Source of the DNA: an uncultured Collinsella sp.
GTDB taxonomy: Bacteria > Actinomycetota > Coriobacteriia > Coriobacteriales > Coriobacteriaceae
Assembly: GCA_958445895.1 (NCBI GenBank)
Contig: CAUCTV010000001.1
Span: forward strand, 283,729 to 347,728
Reading direction: 5' to 3'
DNA length: 64,000 nucleotides
The notes beneath the pieces were generated by a model. It did not search any database, had not been told where the DNA came from, and saw nothing but the letters and a program-made list of their open reading frames with translations. Shown piece by piece: positions 60,116-64,000 of the stretch. Numbering within the stretch: position 1 is the first letter of the stretch; every line of letters begins with the position of its first letter. The translations under genes were made by a program, and so were the position numbers.

Positions 60116-60916
60116 CTAAACAAGTTGAAGATTGATGACGATGACGCAGATGAGCAGCAACGCCGTCACCACCGCCGCCAACGCATCGCTGCGGCCAAAT
60201 GCAAGCGCATGCAAACGTGCGCGGCCCTGCTCGCCATGATAGCAACGGGCATCCATGGCGGCCGAAAGCGTCTCGGCATGACGGAACACGCCCGTGAACA
60301 GCGGAATCGCCACACTGCCGAGCATACGCACGCCGCCGAGCGGACCGCATGTCACGCGCGCGCCGCGGCTTGCCTGCGCGTCCGCCGTCTGCTTCATCTC
60401 GGTGGCGAACTGCGGCATAAAGCGCAACGCGATACCCATGATCATGCCGAGCTCATGCGCAGGGAGCCCCACGCGCGCAAACGGTGCGAGCAGACGCTCA
60501 AAGCCCGCGGTGAGGTCGAGCGTGGGCGTGGTGAGCGTAATGGCGCTCATGCCGGCCATCATCAGGGTCAGGCGGCACGCCATAAAGGCGGCAGAACGCA
60601 GCGAGCCCTCGCTTATCTGCAGAAAGCAGAGCTGCCACAGGATGCGCCCGCTCTGGTCGGAAAACAGGTTGAGCACTGCGACCACCACGACAATCGCCAG
60701 CAATGGTGCCATCGATGATAGGACCCGGCGCAACGGCACCCGGGACACGGCATAGATCAGGACAACGAAGATTGCGACCGGGGCCAGTCCGCGGAAGCTG
60801 CTGACTGTGAGCGTCGTGATCAGAAACACAAAGCCCAAGAGCAACTTAGTTCGCGGGTCTAGGCGGTGGATCGCACTATCGCCGGGATAGTAGCTGCCAA
60901 ACGAAAACGCCTCCAT
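60116..60916 (-). CDS. ecfT: ECF transporter transmembrane component EcfT
   Basis: A 266-residue membrane protein with about 5-6 spans. The two coupling-helix signatures of EcfT are visible as QASRGA and MDARCY (usual form A-R-G), which transmit ATP hydrolysis to the S component. It follows the fused ATPase gene with a one-base overlap. With RibU it would import riboflavin; EcfT may also serve other S components encoded elsewhere. Confidence 0.92.
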   Translation of the reverse strand: MEAFSFGSYYPGDSAIHRLDPRTKLLLGFVFLITTLTVSSFRGLAPVAIFVVLIYAVSRVPLRRVLSSMAPLLAIVVVVAVLNLFSDQSGRILWQLCFLQISEGSLRSAAFMACRLTLMMAGMSAITLTTPTLDLTAGFERLLAPFARVGLPAHELGMIMGIALRFMPQFATEMKQTADAQASRGARVTCGPLGGVRMLGSVAIPLFTGVFRHAETLSAAMDARCYHGEQGRARLHALAFGRSDALAAVVTALLLICVIVINLQLV

Positions 60917-62820
60917 TAGCAGCCCTCCTCTCGCGCGACCGTCTTGGATTTAGCAATGTCCGCGACGTTAGAAGGACCGCCCGAGCGACCGATTAGCAGG
61001 TCCACCAACTCGTCTGCCAGCGACTCAACCGTATAGAGGCCGTCAAAGCGCAGCGGCACGCCTGCCTTCGCGAGCGCCAGCGCCATGCGCTGGGCGGCGG
61101 GAACACCCAAGCCGATTGATTTAAGCTCATCCGCATGCGCAAAAACCTGAGCGGGCGTTCCCTCGGCAAACACCGCGCCCTCGTTCATCACAACGATACG
61201 GTCACAACAATTTGCCAGGTCATCCATGCTGTGCGAAACCATGACAACGGTCAGGCCTTCGTCATGTAAACGGCCAATGAGCTCCAGGAAATCCCTGCGG
61301 GCAGCCGGATCGAGGCCTGCCATGGGCTCGTCGAGCGCCAGCACCTCAGGTTCCATGGCGAGCACGCCGGCAAACGCCACGCGACGCTGCTGGCCGCCCG
61401 AAAGCTCAAAGGGGCTCTTGTCGCCGACCGTGGAAAGATCGAGGCCCACGCGCGAGAGCGATGACTCGACACGACGGTCGACTTCATCTTGCGGCAAGCC
61501 AAGGTTGTGCGGACCAAACGCCACGTCCTGCGCCACGGTTTCGGCAAACAGCTGACGCTCAGGATACTGAAACACCACGCCGACCTTGGCCTTAACCGCA
61601 GCGGCGTCTTTCTTGTTTGATAGGTCGAGCCCCAGCGCGCAAATGCTTCCCTCCTGCGGACGGATCAGCCCGTTGAGATGCTGGACCAGAGTCGATTTAC
61701 CCGAGCCGGTATGGCCTGCTAGCCCCAGGAACTCGCCGCGACGCACCGTCAGCGATACATCGCGCAGCGCCCACGGACTGCTGGGGTCGTTTCCCCAGAG
61801 AGCCTGTTTGCTCGATTTGCCCGCAGTGGCCGAGCGCTTATGCCAGCGGCGGCGCTCGCGCGGACTGAGCGAATAACTGTACGAAACATGGGATAGCTCT
61901 ATGACGGGCTCCGACGCGTTGCCCTCGTTGTCTACCGGAACAGTGCCGTCAGCGATTTCCAACTGGGATGCGGAAGACTGCCCCGCGGTGCCTGCCCCAC
62001 TTCGCTCGGCATAAGTCTGCGCAATCTCGGCGACCATATCCGCCTCACGTACCTGCGCGCAAACGGGCACGCCCTTCGCACGAAGTGTCCTACCTAAGCA
62101 GCACGACGCCGGCATATCCAGGTTGAGCTGAGCGAGTTCATTCGCCCGCGTCAGAATCTCCTCGGGCGTACCCAGCATGGCAACATGCCCCGCCCGAAAC
62201 ACCGCGACACGATCGGCCTCGGCGGCCTCTTCCATAAAGTGCGTAATCATCACGATGGTCATGCCGCGATCGTGCAACGCGCGGCAAGCCTTCATGAGGG
62301 CCTTGCGCCCACGCGGATCAAGCATCGAGGAAGCCTCGTCCAATATGAGCACGCGCGGTTCCATGGCAAGCACGCCGGCAAGCGCCACGCGCTGCTTTTG
62401 GCCGCCCGAAAGCGCATGGGTCTCGTGGTGCTCAAAGCCCACCAGGCCCACGCCCTTCAGCGCCTCGCGTACGCGCTGCGCAATTTGCGCCGATGGCACG
62501 CCTAGGTTTTCGGGACCAAACGCAATGTCATCTTCGACAAGCGTTGCCACCAGCTGGTCGTCGGGATTCTGGAATACCATGCCCGCGGTCGAACGAATGT
62601 CGTAGACCAGCTCGGGGTCGGACGCATCCATGCCGTTGATGCGTACCGTGCCCGCATCGGGCTGCAACAGCGCATTCAGATGCTTGGCAAACGTCGACTT
62701 GCCCGACCCATTGCCACCGAGGATGCAGAAAAACTCCCCGTCCTCGATGTTCAGATCGACGCCGTCGAGCGCCGGTGCGGCACCGTCATAACTAAAGGAA
62801 ACGCCCCGACACTCAATCAT
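60916..62820 (-). CDS. ecfA: Fused ECF transporter ATPase EcfA1-EcfA2
   Basis: A 634-residue protein with two complete ABC ATPase halves. Half 1 (about 1-230) has GGNGSGKST, ALSGGQKQRVALAG and LILDEASSMLD; half 2 (about 350-600) has GHTGSGKST, ELSGGQQRRVAFAG and LALDEPMAGLD. A 90-residue linker with Ser/Arg-rich sequence joins them. ECF energy units normally use two separate ATPases, so this is a gene fusion, seen in some actinobacteria. In half 1 the usual DEP is DEA, while half 2 is canonical. It overlaps ribU by 4 bases. Confidence 0.94.
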   Translation of the reverse strand: MIECRGVSFSYDGAAPALDGVDLNIEDGEFFCILGGNGSGKSTFAKHLNALLQPDAGTVRINGMDASDPELVYDIRSTAGMVFQNPDDQLVATLVEDDIAFGPENLGVPSAQIAQRVREALKGVGLVGFEHHETHALSGGQKQRVALAGVLAMEPRVLILDEASSMLDPRGRKALMKACRALHDRGMTIVMITHFMEEAAEADRVAVFRAGHVAMLGTPEEILTRANELAQLNLDMPASCCLGRTLRAKGVPVCAQVREADMVAEIAQTYAERSGAGTAGQSSASQLEIADGTVPVDNEGNASEPVIELSHVSYSYSLSPRERRRWHKRSATAGKSSKQALWGNDPSSPWALRDVSLTVRRGEFLGLAGHTGSGKSTLVQHLNGLIRPQEGSICALGLDLSNKKDAAAVKAKVGVVFQYPERQLFAETVAQDVAFGPHNLGLPQDEVDRRVESSLSRVGLDLSTVGDKSPFELSGGQQRRVAFAGVLAMEPEVLALDEPMAGLDPAARRDFLELIGRLHDEGLTVVMVSHSMDDLANCCDRIVVMNEGAVFAEGTPAQVFAHADELKSIGLGVPAAQRMALALAKAGVPLRFDGLYTVESLADELVDLLIGRSGGPSNVADIAKSKTVAREEGC

Positions 62821-63407
62821 GCGCGGCCTTTGACCTGGTCCTTTTTAGGCGTGATGAGGTTGGAAACCGCCTTGTACACCGCAAGCGTCAATACCGAGTT
62901 AAGCACGGTCTTGATAAGGTTGAACGGCAGCACGGCAGGAATCATGAGCGGGGCGATCACATCGACCGAGCCATACCAGAACCATACGCCAATGGTAAGG
63001 TTTGCGACCATAGACAACGCCGTAGCGGCAATAACGCCGAGCACCAGGCCAATCACGGCACCCTTATAGGTATGCATCTTCTGGTAGACGATAGCCGCGG
63101 GCAGAATGTAGCCCAGCGTGGCAACCAGATTCATAAGCGCGCCGACCCAGTCACCCGTAGTGAGCGCATGGATAACGATCGCCATGGCGGCAACAGCAGT
63201 ACCGGCACCGGGGCCATACGCAAACCCGCACACCATCGCCGGCACCAGCGACGGGTCATACGTCAAAAACGGTGCCGAGGGAAGGATGGGCAGCTGCACA
63301 TACATAAACAGCGCTCCCAAGGCGCACATCAACGCCATGGTAACGAGCTGTTTGGTGCTCCACCTATTCGTGTTCTCAAAATGGATATGCTGCGACTGTT
63401 CAGACAT
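62817..63407 (-). CDS. ribU: Riboflavin ECF transporter S component RibU
   Basis: A 196-residue membrane protein with six spans, the substrate-binding S component. The N-terminal region WSTKQLVTMALMCALGALF and LTYDPSLVPAMVCGFAYGPG are typical of RibU. An FMN riboswitch directly upstream supports riboflavin specificity independently. The ATG at 63407 is chosen over the GTG at 63416, which overlaps the Shine-Dalgarno (AGG) and the riboswitch end. Together with ecfA and ecfT it forms a dedicated operon. Confidence 0.93.
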   Translation of the reverse strand: MSEQSQHIHFENTNRWSTKQLVTMALMCALGALFMYVQLPILPSAPFLTYDPSLVPAMVCGFAYGPGAGTAVAAMAIVIHALTTGDWVGALMNLVATLGYILPAAIVYQKMHTYKGAVIGLVLGVIAATALSMVANLTIGVWFWYGSVDVIAPLMIPAVLPFNLIKTVLNSVLTLAVYKAVSNLITPKKDQVKGRA

Positions 63408-63420
63408 TAAGATCACCTGC

Positions 63421-63602
63421 CTCTTTCATCCGGACTCTAACCGTTGGCACTGGGATCTCACCAGTTCAGCCGGCATGCGAACCAACGCACACACGGGTCG
63501 CGGACTCATCGGCTCGGCCGCAGGCACCTCGCCTGCGCCACGGCACCCCTTTAGCACCGCCCGATTTACCGCCAGTGGGGAATTTCACCCCGCCCTGAAA
63601 CA
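63421..63602 (-). ncRNA. FMN riboswitch (RFN element)
   Basis: On the minus strand TCAGGGCGGGGTGAAATTCC, CCCACTGGCGGTA, GAGCCGATGAGTCCGCGACCC, TGGTGAGATCCCAGTGCCAAC and GGTTAGAGTCCGGATGAAAG occur in order, the highly conserved segments of the FMN aptamer. It ends 14 bases before the ribU start, so it probably blocks translation by hiding the ribosome site. Confidence 0.97.
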
Positions 63603-63611
63603 GCAATTGCA

Positions 63612-63639
63612 AGTGTAGCACCAGTAGGCTTTCGCGCAA
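63612..63639 (-). promoter_or_regulatory. ribU operon promoter
   Basis: TTGCGC and TACACT lie 16 bases apart on the minus strand; the -10 is about 10 bp before the FMN aptamer. Confidence 0.55.
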
Positions 63640-63705
63640 GTATGCCAAGGGTAATTTATGGCGGGGGAAACGCTCTAGAAATGCGGCCGGGACAGAGCAG
63701 CGCGA

Positions 63706-63857
63706 CAATAACGTACCCGCCCATCCCAAAGTGCTGCGCTTTTCGCGGCAAAGCCGCGAAACAGCAAAAGGGAAAAGCCACCGCAACAACCACGTTCCCC
63801 ATCCATCCCAAAGTAGCGCGCCTTTCGCGCAAAGCGCGAAACAGCGAAGGGGACACG
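63706..63857. repeat. Two 71-bp direct repeats each with a GCG hairpin
   Basis: CATCCCAAAGT at 63722 recurs at 63804, followed in both by GCGC, a hairpin (TTTCGCGGC/GCCGCGAAA at 63741-63761; TTTCGCGC/GCGCGAAA at 63823-63841) and ACAGC. The two stems differ in length but remain perfectly paired. The last 400 bp of the window hold no gene that I can support. Confidence 0.6.
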
Positions 63858-64000
63858 TATCCCTATCGACCACGTCCTTCTCCGCCCGCCGACCTCAAGG
63901 CCGTAAACGCAGGGAATCCGGGGGCGTGACGGGGGCTTCCCTCCGGAACATTCCGCACTGATATTTTCTGTATTGAAGACGTCGATGATGCACCCGTATA

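Noticed and set aside
63466..63873. A 135-codon minus-strand frame beside ribU
   Set aside because: Half of it is the FMN riboswitch and the rest is repeat DNA; composition and sequence do not look like protein.

Overview
The window looks like chromosomal DNA of a high-GC actinobacterium of the class Coriobacteriia, most likely Collinsella. This is inference from protein character, gene content (arg, ECF-riboflavin, LAATG-anchored surface proteins) and repeat style; no marker gene such as 16S rRNA is present. It reads mostly as core chromosome: I see no phage, plasmid, transposase, toxin-antitoxin or CRISPR module.

Layout. 1-1.2 kb: a truncated FeoA-FeoB ferrous iron transporter behind GGCTAACC boxes. 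1.8-5.1 kb: a methylarginine/amino-acid catabolic locus (APC permease, dimethylargininase, divergent GntR regulator). 5.2-9.5 kb: esterase, stand-alone PTS EIIA(Glc), AsnRS, WYL-type regulator. 9.6-12.6 kb: ABC importer (lipoprotein, permease, ATPase). 12.7-18.4 kb: wall-anchored 5'-nucleotidase, MscS channel, and a coupled pair of a cytoplasmic ParB-like/BMP fusion protein with a metallophosphoesterase. 18.5-22.9 kb (minus): tRNA-Tyr/Thr/Met, tuf, rpmG, tRNA-Trp, secE, nusG, rplK, rplA. 23.3-27.1 kb: RpiR regulator divergent from a GH1 phospho-glycosidase and a PTS EIIBC. 28-33.5 kb (minus): disA-ispD-ispF-cysS-rlmB-yacP-like. 33.6-34.4 kb: Mn2+ riboswitch plus mntP. 34.5-43.9 kb (minus): pepD, clpC, a threonine/serine exporter, lysS fused to a tRNA-binding domain, greA, tatA. 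44-53 kb (minus): tRNA-Pro, ispE, veg, dtd, rdgB, rph, murI, HAD phosphatase, MurE-like ligase, asnB. 53.1-53.9 kb: tRNA-Val followed by an exact 184-bp tandem duplication and an AT-rich inverted-repeat element. 54-59 kb (minus): argCJBD. 59.2-60.1 kb: two FMN-binding split-barrel paralogues. 60.1-63.6 kb (minus): FMN riboswitch-controlled ribU plus ecfA1A2 (fused) and ecfT.

How the genes fit together. Three enzymes of the non-mevalonate isoprenoid pathway (IspD, IspF, IspE) are present in two operons. The PTS EIIBC lacks an EIIA domain, which the separate EIIA at 6.3 kb could supply. Arginine is handled in both directions: synthesis by argCJBD, catabolism of methylated arginine at 3.4 kb. 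Three metal or cofactor systems carry cis-regulation visible in the sequence: Feo (candidate DtxR-like boxes), MntP (yybP-ykoY riboswitch), RibU/ECF (FMN riboswitch).

The least explained part of the window is its intergenic DNA. I see at least six kinds of structured repeat: hairpins with near-DnaA-box arms (5.1, 23.2, 27.3, 39.0 kb), terminator-like GGGACAGG elements, paired CTGTAACA/TGTTACAG hairpins, a 61-bp hairpin array, a 99-bp palindrome and an AT-rich MITE-like element. These, with the ParB/BMP-phosphoesterase pair, the LysRS fusion and the variant MurE, are the best candidates for something undescribed.
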